Assembly (NCBI GenBank): GCA_029204225.1
Contig: CM055104.1
Span: 24,939,285-25,003,284 of the forward strand
Direction: 5' to 3'
DNA from: Diphasiastrum complanatum
Taxonomy: Eukaryota; Streptophyta; Lycopodiopsida; Lycopodiales; Lycopodiaceae
DNA: 64,000 nucleotides
Positions 1 through 10,270 of the stretch are shown piece after piece. The notes under the pieces are model-generated. The model was not told the DNA's origin, did no database searches, and saw only the letters and a list, made by a program, of their open reading frames with translations. How positions within the stretch are numbered: position 1 is the first letter of the stretch; the number at the start of each line of letters is the position of its first letter. The translations under genes were made by a program, and so were the position numbers.

Positions 1-319
1 AGCCTTCTCAAACTTGGCTTCTTTCGCCTTTACCACTCCCATGAAAAATGGGCTAACAACAAAAGCTATACCATGGGAATCGAAACTAATACTATTCTGC
101 AAAAAAAAAACTCTGACTTCTACTATTACATCTGAAATCTTTGAGGTTTTATCTTTCAGCTTGGCACAAAATTTGGGACCTAATCTAAAGCTTGTACGTG
201 TATCTGGAAGAAAAAAATCAAAAAAGTTGCCGAGAAGATCAATTTTATTAGCTAGTTAGGCCTCATATTGATTATAATGGTCATAATCAAATAAACTTGG
301 GCCGGATCGTATGGAATTC
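1..319. other. no gene recognised
   Basis: A plus-strand open frame of about 80 codons crosses this stretch, but it has no recognisable motif and resembles a chance frame in AT-rich DNA. It lies just beyond the 3' end of the H3-like pseudogene and may be its 3' flank. Confidence 0.4.
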
Positions 320-1033
320 TCACAAAAAGATTATGTACAGGAGCAGAAACAAAAGTGTATTTATAGATTCTGTTATTTTCTCTAGCTCCTCTTGGGTAGT
401 CAACACTTTTGGTGATGAAACCTCTTGAGGAGCTGGACGAATAACATGAGGAGGAAGGGGTGAAGATTCTTGATCTGAGTCAGATTCTCCAGCATCTGAC
501 TCAGAGCTCAAGAAAACACGGGGTCTCTTGGTCGGGATACGTCTAGGAGGAAGGAAGCAGCTGGCCTTCGAGATCTAGCCTTCTTGGGGATAGGCTGCTT
601 TCTCTTCCTCCTAGAGGTAGTAGGCAAGTCGGTTCTCTCCAAAGGTAGGTCTCTGGAGGTGCTGGCATTATCAACATGCAGACCAGAATATCTGTCCCGA
701 AGCCTTTTGAGAATGACGAAATCCTTTGGCATGATGGTGACACGCTTACCATGCACTTCCAAAAGACAAGTATCCTCAAAAAAATGGGAAAAAAAATCTT
801 CTGCAGCACCCTGTAAGGCCTGCATGGCTGTCACGACAAAACGAACATTCAGCCCAAGTGACAGAGTGACATTCCATACAGATTGTCCGAAAGGAGCTCT
901 AGGGATCAACAATTCAGTTGATCTCTGAAGTTTTCTGATCTCCCTCATTCAGACTTGCTTCCTGCCATGCCTATGGCCAGTACCAGGGGGAACATGGGAA
1001 TGAGATGGCAGTGGATTTGGTCCTGGCTATCAT
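320..1033 (-). pseudogene. divergent histone H3-like protein, frameshifted
   Basis: The frame starting at 948 aligns without gaps to the H3 histone fold. Seen directly: REIRKLQRSTELLI (alpha-N/alpha-1), an ALQ..AED alpha-2 stretch, FEDT, and KRVTIMPKD before alpha-3. LLIPRAPF resembles the LIP.APF of plant centromeric H3 rather than LIRKLPF of canonical H3, but loop 1 has no extra residue, which argues against ordinary CENH3. Upstream, an ATG at 1033 opens M-I-ARTKSTA, like the H3 amino terminus, in another frame; a TGA directly precedes the 948 ATG. After the fold comes a long basic tail (SRRKRKQPIPKKARSRR), then, after a frame change near 540, an acidic Ser/Asp/Glu-rich segment ending about 320. 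Canonical H3 stops right after alpha-3, so the tail is unusual. It could be a dead H3/CENH3 relative or a fast-evolving variant with unseen introns. The H3 homology is sure; its functional state is not. Confidence 0.75.
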
Positions 1034-1336
1034 TCTTAGAAGAAGATTAACAAAAAAAAGTTTGAACAAAAGAAAAGTGGCTGAAAACAAAAAAAATTGC
1101 GATAAAGGGTGCTAGAGATCGATACCAAAGCTGAATATCGATTTCGAACGCAAGATCTACACAGAATATTTTATGAAAAGAGATGCATGCTCGAAAGCAA
1201 TATTGCACTAGTAGCGGCATCGGACTCGAGTGCACTGTGAGAGGGCGGAAGCTTGAACGGTGAAAGAGCGCTCTTGAGAGCAATATTGGGAGCGAAAAGC
1301 GAAAATTTTGCAAAAAAAAATGAAAATTCCGAGGAC

Positions 1337-1616
1337 TCATATATAAGAAATTTTTGCACATGTGAAAAGATTGTGATGACACGTGTCGTCAGATTATTGG
1401 TCCACATGGAATGTCCGTACTAACAATGATGACCCAATTATGAGGCCATGTGGGCTTGGACACGTGCACGAATCCATACTCGACGCGTGTCATTCTCTCA
1501 CGTGACACATGTCAGATCAATCATTCTAGGTACGACGCATTTATTTTGACCAATCACAAGTCGACACGTGTTCCTTCGCCACTCGTCCACACGTGTGTTT
1601 TTTTTTTGATAAATAG
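1337..1616. promoter_or_regulatory. putative bidirectional promoter with G-box cluster
   Basis: Five perfect CACGTG G-boxes occur at 1380, 1461, 1499, 1565 and 1590. The outer modules are mirrored: ACACGTGTCG then ATTGGTC at 1379-1402, and the reverse complement of the same arrangement at 1548-1570, so each side pairs a G-box with a CCAAT box. A TATA-like TTATATATGAG read on the minus strand lies near 1337-1347, facing the H3-like gene, and GATAAATAGG near 1607 faces the plus-strand gene. G-boxes bind bZIP and bHLH factors in plants. Bidirectional activity is inferred from the symmetry. Confidence 0.5.
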
Positions 1617-1926
1617 GTCTTTTTCGGCTCGGATTTTCATGCAAATTTACGATTGCTTGGCCGGATATCGATTTCAAGTGCACCGCTTTCTCTCATTACT
1701 CTCCATTGACTATTTTGTGCTTGGAACCGATACTGCCTCGTCTGGTATCGCATTCAAATGTGCTTTTCATCTCGTTTCTTTTCTGCTCTGTTTTCCTGCG
1801 CTCGGATCCGATACTCCAACTTGTAATATCTCTCTCGAGTGCACGTTGCCTTGACGTGCTTGCTTGACCTACGGTTTGCGCCTGAGAGCGATATTTGGAA
1901 CTTTAGTTCTATTGTTTTTGTTTAAA

Positions 1927-3444
1927 ATGTCTAATTTCAAATCTTGTTTGTTTTCTTTTTTTCATGAATTTGATATTACTAATAGGTTGGAGTATTTCAA
2001 ATCTCTTTTTTCTCCTTTTCTTTTTATTCTACCTTCTATAACTGAGGGCCCTTGTGTGGAGGCATTTTCTGAGATATATCTCAGATTTAATTCCTTGCTC
2101 AGTACTCTATTATTCAGATCTCAGAATAAGGATATGATTCTTTATCAGGACCTGGTGGCACTCGGCAAGCATATCTATAAAGCTAAGCTTGACAGAATGT
2201 TTACCAAGTTACATAATGATTTCAAGTCTATAGACGAGTGCCCAATTCACAATAAAAAATGTAGATTTGTTGATTTTCAGTCTGTTTTTATTTTTTTTCT
2301 TTTGTTAAATATTTCTTACGATTCGGAGGCTGTCCCCTCCACTTCTGAAGCTGCTTCTTCTAGTGGTACAAAGTTTGAAAAGTCAAAGATTGTAGATATA
2401 GATACTTTTTTTATTGATACGAGTGTTAATTTAGATGATTGTTTAAATTTTGATCCTGCTTGAAATAGGGCTACGTTTATGGGCCCTAGAACACCCACTA
2501 CTCTTTCTCCTTCTCATAAATCTTTGATCACTTTGCCTACTTATAATATAGATAATTATTCCTTTTTGACAATATCGGATATATCGGATCTTTTTGACTT
2601 CATTGAGGCTGAGAATCTTTGTATTTTGAGCAAAGAGCTTGATGAATTTTCGGATATAATTGATTGTGATGCTGATGATCTTCTCCCTGGTGTTGACAAT
2701 GTACATAATGATAAGTTTTATTCAGGGAAAGATTGCTTGAAAATGGCTGTGGAGGAAATGCGCAACAAAGAAGATGATCTACCTTCTGAGGAGGAGTTTC
2801 TTAGAATCCAAAGTCAACTTGGTTTTTCACAGCCAATTGTCTATTTACCAAAAATATTGACATCGAAAGGTGGACATAATATTGATGGAGAGACAGTAAT
2901 CTAGGAAGACAAAGCTGAATGTGTAAGTTTTTGTATCTTATTAAGTACTAGTAGATTTGTTATGTCAGATTATATACTGGAGCTTACTTTGTTTTTTATC
3001 ATTTCAGGAAACAATTTTTGTTGATGATTTCACAATTCGTCGAGGAGGGCAGAGATCTTCTGCTGGAGAATTTTCAAGAGATCATGCACTGGGGCACTAT
3101 CTGAAGTCCTTCAAGAACAATGAGATAAGTGTTGCCCATTCAAAGTTTCATCAACATGGTGAAACTATGATTATGGCAATCAAGACACTGTCTCATTTTT
3201 TTGGAGGACATAATTTCAATAAGGTACATAAAATATTTTTTGTAAAAAAACCATTGTGGTTAAAATTTTAGGACATGGACCAGTGAATTCCATGCTCAGA
3301 TCATCTCATTTTGCACTGTATGCTGCTTACGTTGATCTGAGTAAGCATGAAAACTATGAGCTATTGGATCCATACAAAAGAAGAAAATTGTTGCATGATT
3401 CTAAGTTGCAACTTTCATTGGAGATAATATCGGAAGCAAATTAG
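1927..3444 (+). pseudogene. unrecognised spliced gene, degenerate
   Basis: I do not recognise this protein. A first open stretch runs from an ATG at 1927 to a stop near 2463; a second runs from about 2479 to 2904 and is acidic (FDFIEAENL, SDIIDCDADDLL, EDDLPSEEEF). A segment at about 3008-3222 has a good acceptor (CATTTCAG) and donor (AATAAG|GTACAT) and encodes FVDDFTIRRGG and HALGHYLKSFKNNE. The next exon would begin after TTTTAG at 3270 but meets a stop after four codons; the conserved-looking frame (ALYAAYVDLSKHENYELLD) is shifted and ends at 3444. The gene diverges from the H3-like gene across the G-box promoter and converges on the transposase-like gene ending at 3857, so it may be a second gene of that transposon. 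A repeat origin is more likely than a host gene. Confidence 0.35.
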
Positions 3445-3856
3445 ATACTGTTGAATTGTACATTGTAGATATTTTTATTTAATTTACAAAATTTTATTGT
3501 GTGTCTATAGCCTACTGGCTTGTATGAATTTGCATGCTTTTTGAAATTTTTTATAATCCGTCGATTTTGTATTATGACGAATTTAGATTCTCCTGTAAAA
3601 CCATTGGAAAAGTTGCAGTATATAGCTGTTTTTTGTGCTAGTCCCGCCATGTTGTGTACTTTTATGAAATGCCGCTCTCGCTTGCCAATCAGATTTTTTC
3701 ATTCCTTGCAATGACCATATGCTAAGACTTCCACTATTTCTTGCAAAGAATGTCGAATGATGTCATAATAAGTGCTGCATGTCAAAGAAACATAATCTAA
3801 ATCAGTACCAAAAGTATCTAATTTAATTGCACATATTTGTCTATTGTAGTGTGAAA
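3445..3856. other. gap between convergent genes, nothing recognised
   Basis: AT-rich spacer between two convergent degenerate genes. No motif, terminal inverted repeat or conserved frame was found. Confidence 0.4.
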
Positions 3857-5089
3857 TCAAAATCTTACCATATAATGTGTTATATGATCAACACCCCATG
3901 CACTTTGAACTGCATCCACAAATTCATTGGTTGTTTTCTGTATCATTTGTACATCAATATTTGAAAATTTTTCTTTTCTCAAGTATTTCACCATGTTGTC
4001 TAACTTTTTCAAACTTCTACTTTGTGTATACGAGTAGAACCTTCTTCGAATTCTTGAGTTGCTGCAAAAAAAAATTTTCAAACCGTGTATTGAACCTTAG
4101 CTTGTTTGCCAAAATAATTTGATAAAAATCTTTGAGCTTTAGATCCTCCAATGCTGGGCTTGCATGGAATATTTCCTGTTTTACCTGATAGCTTGTCATC
4201 TTTTTTTATTTTAACATGGCCTTTATGTAAGCCTGCTTTGGACAACACATCCTCTAATCTGGAAATAGCTTCGTTTGCAGAGGCCTCTGGCTCGGAATTC
4301 CATGCAAACAAGATGTAAAGATATATTATTTTTTCTATAATATGCACCTCCGCATGCAATGTACAGGTATGAACATTTTGTAGAGGAACCGGTAGTACAG
4401 GTTTTCAATTAGGATCTTCTCGATCTCTTGATATTCCTGTACTCCTTGTCATGTCTTTTGCTGTATTCATGCAGTACAAACAAGGGTGTTTAGAGTTAGC
4501 GCCATGAGATACATTGAGCATACATTTTAATGTCTTCAAACCTCCTGCTAAATGCCATTCAATGTTGAAAGTGTCAATTCCAGGAATATTGAGTGGAACT
4601 CCCTCCATGTGATTTTTTATGGTGGCAGGATATGATGTTCTATTAAATATCCATGAGAGAATATCATGGTCTTCTTTCAGCACCTATAAGAGAACACAAA
4701 AACGTGATTAGCCTCATAATATTAACACAAAGAAGATTTCCATATGAAATCCATATTCAAATGATTATCCCTATTTATTATGCGAAGGAACTGCTATACT
4801 TGAAATGCTGCCAACCACCAGATATCATCTTCTGATTGAACACTGAAATTGAGGCCTTATGAGTCTTCTGAATTTGAAAGTGCTCCATTCATGATCGTGA
4901 GACTGACTGTTTCCATTTTTTGTTCTTTTATAATTTCAGACTCATCTAACTTGAGAACAACTATCAACTTGTTATTGACATTCTCATTTGTAATACCGTA
5001 AAAATTTATGATGAATGTTAATAACTGATTAATGTCAATAAATAAATTGTTGGAATTGTTATAAGCTAGACTTTCTCCTTTCGAGCAAT
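3857..5089 (-). pseudogene. transposase-like protein, 3' half
   Basis: Broken exons read right to left. About 5070-4803 encodes KLIVVLKLDESEIIKE and, after one in-frame stop, DDIWWLAAFQ, ending at a plausible donor. The next exon (about 4683-4405) encodes IEWHLAGGLKTLKCMLNV, SHGANSK, then CLYCMN, a CxxC pair. Further frames at 4300-4078 (SIGGSKAQRFLSNYF) and 4081-3857 (WGVDHITHYM) continue it. A layout of beta-strand, (D/G)LK, GANS..PC..C, then a helical HYM region matches a poorly characterised RNase H-like transposase group mostly known from animals; that assignment is from memory of the pattern. Together with 10271-11580 this is one gene, since the LTR element between them has an exact target duplication. 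Stops and frameshifts show it is dead. Confidence 0.45.
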
Positions 5090-6355
5090 TGTAGCGCAAG
5101 CATTCCAAAGGGAGCCGAGAACCACGACTTAGCTTCCCAGCCTTCAACTCTTGCCATCCAAACCCACTTGACATACAAGCAGCCAACTCGCCAACAATGA
5201 TCAGACTTAACCAACTTGAAGTTCCAAAAACCAACATTGAGATCCCACCTGGCGCCATGCCAGATCGGGCGTCCCGATGTGGGTGACTTCCCTCCAAGCA
5301 AGCCGCCCGAAATACATCAAACTTGACCAACTCGAAGCTTCGTTACAAACGAGTAACATCCATTCCAAGCAAGTGGTCTAACTTACATCAGACTTAACCA
5401 ACTGAAAGCTTCGTCCGAGCGCTGGAAGCCAACCTGGCGCCACGCCAGACTGGACTTCCATCCAAGCAAGCCATCCAACTCAACCGACAGGTAACTTCCA
5501 CCCAAGCAAGCCATCCAACTCAGCCGACAGGTTAGAGCCCGTTCCCCAAGAGCTTCACCCATTCACGTTCATGCAAGGAACACTCAGAACCACAAGCCGC
5601 AACAGATATGGAGATAACCAGTTCTTGGACCAAATGGTCACGACAGCATACCGCTGGCGCCACGGACCGAATGGTCCTGACGGCATACCGCTGGCGTCCC
5701 GGGATACGACCCTCAGCTATGTGCCAACTTAAAAATTTGGAAGCGGCCTTACAACTGGCGCTTTTACCGAACACTGAAACCCAGAAGGTAATCAGAGTCA
5801 GTTTGAGAAAAATCCCACTTTATTGATAAATCTGAGAAGGTTACATTTCAAGTGTGTGATCGACCCTAGTCTCCGGGGCGCTAGCATGCCAAGGCGGGAG
5901 CCATGACAACATTCCAGCAAGGGAGGCTGAGACTTGGTTGGAGCTCGCCCTGAGTCGCAACCCGCACTCCCCTATAGTATTGGTGTGATTCGGCACCCCC
6001 CCTCATACCAAGCACTCTACCCAAGCTGGTAAAGCACGTTTTTCTCTCTCTAGAATTTTCTCTTTCTAGAAAGTCATCATCTCTCTCTAGATTTTTTTGA
6101 TCCCCATGCTTCCTTTAATCATGCCTAGATCGTGTGAGGTGATTGCACATCGATCTGAGCTCTCTGGACTCCGCTAGAACCGATCAAAGATTTTCAGCCA
6201 TAGGAACTTGGCGCCGGCTGGATTCTGGTCACAGTGGCGCTGGGAGCGGCGCCGGCACCGATGGCGCCGGGAGCAGCAGGGGCGCTGCTGGCGCTGGGGA
6301 CATAGCTGGCGCCGATGGCGCCGGAAGTAAAGCTTGTAGAGGTAGCTTTACAACA
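5090..6355 (-). repeat. 3' LTR of the LARD-like element
   Basis: Copy of the 9038-10265 repeat, 1266 bp. It carries a local duplication of about 40 bp near 5455-5520 (CAAGCAAGCCATCCAACTCA occurs twice) absent from the other copy. The end nearest 6355 is GC-rich with many GGCGCC or GGCGCT steps (6205-6330). Confidence 0.85.
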
Positions 6356-6369
6356 TCCACCCCACTTTT
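6356..6369 (-). other. polypurine tract of the LARD-like element
   Basis: Minus-strand reading AAAGTGGGGTGGA directly precedes the 3' LTR start TGTTGTAAAG, the expected plus-strand primer position for reverse transcription. Confidence 0.65.
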
Positions 6370-8164
6370 ATAAAATCTGATGTCCTCATCAGATGTCAGA
6401 TTAAAGTAAAGGTGTCTCCCAATTAAAATAACTATACATTTAAGTTGCTTGGCACAGTACTCAATTTATTGGCCACTTTTTATTAACATTGAAGCTGGCA
6501 CACCACAAGTCGGAGGCTCAGCTCTTTGTACTAAAAGATTACATAACTTGAAAATATATCTTTGTCTGGGAAAAACGTAGATTTGATATCGCTTTCGTAA
6601 AATCCAAAAACCTTATTAACTGGTGACAGAGGCCTTTCTTTGAAACGTTTGACCCTGTCGCTTCTGATTTTCGATTGTCCTTGATGCACTTTGTGTTGAG
6701 CTCCCTGAGTTCCAGATTTGTTCAGTTCCGCACATGTATCAAGGCTCCCTAAGCCAAAGGATTTATCGTTTGATTGCCCACTTTATGGCCCACTCCGTGC
6801 CTTGTTGCTTCTGCACCTTGATTTCTCTCCTTGTCCCAGCCTGATCTTGATACTTTTCCATCTTGGCTCTTTAAGGTAGGCAAAGATTGAGTACTCCGCA
6901 ATGCACCTCTCACTTAGCTTGAAGTAGCTCTTTGAATCAGCCCAAATGTAACCATTGACCTCGTGGAAAGCCAAAGGGTCGCACCAGTTTGATTCGCATC
7001 CGAACTATCTCTTCGCATTTGTTTGAAGCACCATGTCCGTCGCGCAAAACTTGACTTTCACAATTCCATCACTGGTCAGTTGCCTCACAGTCAAAACAAG
7101 GAGTGTACATTGAGCTTGGCTTCAAGTAGCTCTCTTTGAATCAGACACATGCACCCAAAATTTGCACTAGTCCGATCTCAACGTGAACTGTCCCTTAGCA
7201 TCCGTTCGAAATACCAAGTCTCTCATGCAAGACTCAACGTTCACAGTTTCTTCATTGATCAGCTGCCTTATACGTAACACAAGCCAGCGTACTCATATGT
7301 TTTCTCATCGTTGCTGGTCGAGAGAAAGCCTATAACAAGCTTTTCTTTCCACAACAAAAACTTGTCAACTTATTAGGTCCAAAGTTCGCCAGTCTCCTCG
7401 TGTGAGTATGGCTAGGTCACCTTGAATTTGTTCCTGTTTTGATCAACTTTCATTCAAAATTTGCCCCAAGAGAGAGGGGTGTGTGATAGTTCCCCTCCAC
7501 TTATAAAATGAGCTGATGACTTAGAGTAGAGTTCTTCGGACAAAAAGCCTTTCCAACACTTTGCTTCCCATCTGCTAGGATTATGGCTCGATCCAACTTG
7601 TTGCCAATCTCTGAAGAGGATCCTAGTCTTCCCCCTTTGAGGAAAAACCCAACTGATACTGGATATCACCCATGCTCAGTGAGTTTCAGTTCCGAAGGTG
7701 GCCGTCCCAAAATGAAGACCAACTGCTCCATAGAAGATCTCCCCTGAAATCGCCCTTTCCAACTTTTGACTTCCTGCTTGCGTCTGGTGGGCGTTGTCGC
7801 AAATGAAACTAACCCAAGAAACTGGCTAGCCATCCATCCTTTGCAAACATTGAGTCATTTCGTTGCCGTTCACGTGCGAGTACTTGAACTGCAAATCCGC
7901 CCCACAGATTCTGTAGTCCTCTTTGTTTGATGGTATCAGCCTTCAAAAGAAAAAGTTCCTTCGGAGCCATCAGCTCATTGTATCACAAGCAATCATGCAA
8001 ACCAGGCAAAGCACGAGTACTAAGACTCACCACGAGACACTCAGGAAGGTCTACTAACAAGTAACAAAGACAAGGTCCCCCTTTTGAGATGGTCCTGCCA
8101 ACGGACCTTTGCCTGGTCGCGCCCATACAAATCGATCACAGAATCAGCCCACATAGGACACCCC

Positions 8165-8960
8165 TCCAACTATCCGTGCTTTCACCATTAAGCAGCACAT
8201 TGCCTCAGTCACGCCCCACCACTTTTTGGTCGATAGCCCTTATAGCTAAACGATTGGCAGCTATCCTTGAATATACCGCCCCCATGGATGCACCCGTGCT
8301 TTCACCGTTAGGCAGCACATTGCCTCAGTAACGCCCCCACCAAATCTAGTCGATAGCCCTTATAGCTAAACGATCGGCAGCGTACCCCCCAATCGTGGAC
8401 ACACCCGTGCTTTCACCGTTAGACAGCTCATTGCCTCAGTAACGCCCCCACCAAATTTGTTCGATAGCCCTTCTAGCTAAACGAATGGCAGCTATCCTTG
8501 AATATACCACCCCCGTGGACGCACCCGTGCTTTCACCGTTAGGTAGCATATTGCTTCAGTAACGCCCCCACCAAATTTAGTCGATAGCCCTTATAGCTAA
8601 ATGATCGGCAGCATACCACTCAAATCGTGGACGCACCCGTGCTTTCACCGTTAGACAGCACATTGCCTCAGTAACGCCCCCACCAAATTTGGTCGATAGC
8701 CCTTATAGCTAAACGAATGGTGGCCATCGCGAATATGTCACCCCGCACCCCACAAGGCACAGACCATGCTAACACCAACCTAATGGTAGCACATTGCCTC
8801 ATCTGTCCTACGTGCAGACGGCGCCAGGCCCGAACCGCAGAAACTGACCGTGCTTACACCCCAAGGGTAGCACTCTGACTCATCAAGCCCCCGTCCTGCC
8901 AACCAACCCGACCGTGGACGCACCTGTGCTTACACTGTGGGCAGCACCTTGCACAACAGT
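8165..8960. repeat. tandem repeat, alternating 120/111-bp units
   Basis: CCGTGCTTTCACC occurs at 8174, 8294, 8405, 8525 and 8637, giving spacings of 120, 111, 120 and 112. Units share ACATTGCCTCAGTAACGC and GATAGCCCTTATAGCTAAA. Decayed copies with GTGCTTACAC follow to about 8960. The array lies next to the primer site, in the 5' untranslated part of the element. Confidence 0.8.
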
Positions 8961-9024
8961 TCTCTTGATGAACCCCAAACCGTGGCCATTTCCATGAGAT
9001 CCGCATAGTTGACCGGCCAGTCGG

Positions 9025-9035
9025 CTCTGATACCA
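9025..9035 (-). other. primer binding site, initiator tRNA-Met type
   Basis: Minus-strand TGGTATCAGAG, complementary to the 3' end of plant initiator tRNA-Met, two bases from the inner end of the LTR at 9038. Confidence 0.85.
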
Positions 9036-9037
9036 CA

Positions 9038-10265
9038 TGCAGCGCAGGCATCCCAAAGGGAGCCAGGAACCACGACTTAGCTTCCCAGCCTTCAACTCTT
9101 GCCATCCAAACCCACTTGACATACAAGCAGCCAACTCGCCAACAACGATCAGACTTAACCAACTTGAAGTTCCAAAAACCAACATTGAGATCCAACCTGG
9201 CGCCATGCCAGATCGGGGGTCCCGATGTGGCTGACTTTCCTCCAAGCAAGCCGCCCGACATACATCAAACTTGACCAACTCGAAGCTTCGTTACAAACAA
9301 GTAACAACCATTCCAAGCAAGTGGTTTGACTTACATCAGACTTAATCAACTGAAAGCTTTGTCACGAGCGCTGGAAGCCAACCTGGCGCCACGCCAGACT
9401 AGACAGCCATAAACAAGTAACTTCCACCCAAGCAAGCCATCCAACTCAGGCGACAGGTTAGAGCTTGTTCTCCAAGAGCTTAACCCATTTATGTTCATGC
9501 AAGGAACACTCAGAACCACAAGCCGCGACATATATGGAGACAACCAGTTCCTAGACCAAATGGTCCCGACAGCATACCGATGGCGCCACGGACCGAATGG
9601 TTCCGACGGCATACCGCTGGCGTCCCAGGATACGACCCTCAGCTATGTGCCAACTTAAAAATTTGGAAGCAGCCTTACAACTGGCGCTTTTACCGAACAC
9701 TGAAACCCAGAAGGTAATCAGAGTCAGTTTGAGAAAAATCCCACTTTATTGATAAATCTGAGAAGGTTACATTTCAAGTGTGTGACCGACCCTAGTCTCC
9801 GGGGCGCTAGCATGCCAAGGCGGGAGCCATGACAACATTCTAGCAAGGGAGACTGAGACTTGGTTGGAGCTCGCCCTGAGTCGCAACCCGCACTCCCCTA
9901 TAGTATTGGTGTGATTCGGCACCCCCCCTCATACCAAGCACTCTATCCAAGCTGGTAAAGCACATTTTTCTCTTTCTAGAAAGTCATTTTCTCTCTCTAG
10001 ATTTTATTGATCCCCAGGCTTCCTTTAATCATGCCTAGATTGTGTGAGGTGGTTGCACATCGATATGAGCTCTCTGGACTCCGCTAGAACCAATCAAAGA
10101 TTTTCAATCATAGGAACTTGGCGCCGGCTGGATTTTGGTCACAGTGGCGCCGGGAGCGGTGCCGGCGCCGATGGCGCCGGGAGCAGCAGGGGCGCTGCTG
10201 GCGTTGGGGACATAGCTAGCGCCGGTGGCGCCGGAAGTAAAGCTTGTAGAGGTAGCTTTACAACA
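9038..10265 (-). repeat. 5' LTR of the LARD-like element
   Basis: 1228-bp copy of the 5090-6355 repeat, flanked outside by the target duplication GCAAT at 10266-10270. Substitutions relative to the other copy are scattered, for example GCAGGCATCCC against GCAAGCATTCC at the start. Confidence 0.85.
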
Positions 10266-10270
10266 GCAAT

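Larger units (their letters stand above)
5090..10265 (-). mobile_element. non-autonomous LTR retrotransposon (LARD-like), minus orientation
   Basis: Two long direct repeats bound this 5.2-kb element, starting TGTAGCG or TGCAGCG and ending TACAACA on the plus strand. The 5-bp target duplication GCAAT is exact at 5085-5089 and 10266-10270. The primer site (9025-9035) and polypurine tract (6356-6369) put the element on the minus strand. The internal 2.7 kb has no gag or pol frame; its open frames at 6783-6974 and 7454-7669 have no recognisable motif. Long LTRs around a non-coding core define large retrotransposon derivatives mobilised in trans. It inserted into an intron of the transposase-like gene (3857-5089 plus 10271-11580). 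LTR copies differ at scattered sites and by indels, so it is not recent. Confidence 0.85.

Noticed and set aside
14-259. 81-codon plus-strand frame at the window start
   Set aside because: No recognisable motif, no splice or promoter context; compatible with chance.
1047-1407. Overlapping minus-strand frames in the promoter flank
   Set aside because: They overlap the inverted flank and TATA region, start with or include non-ATG stretches and show no motif; probably untranslated leader.
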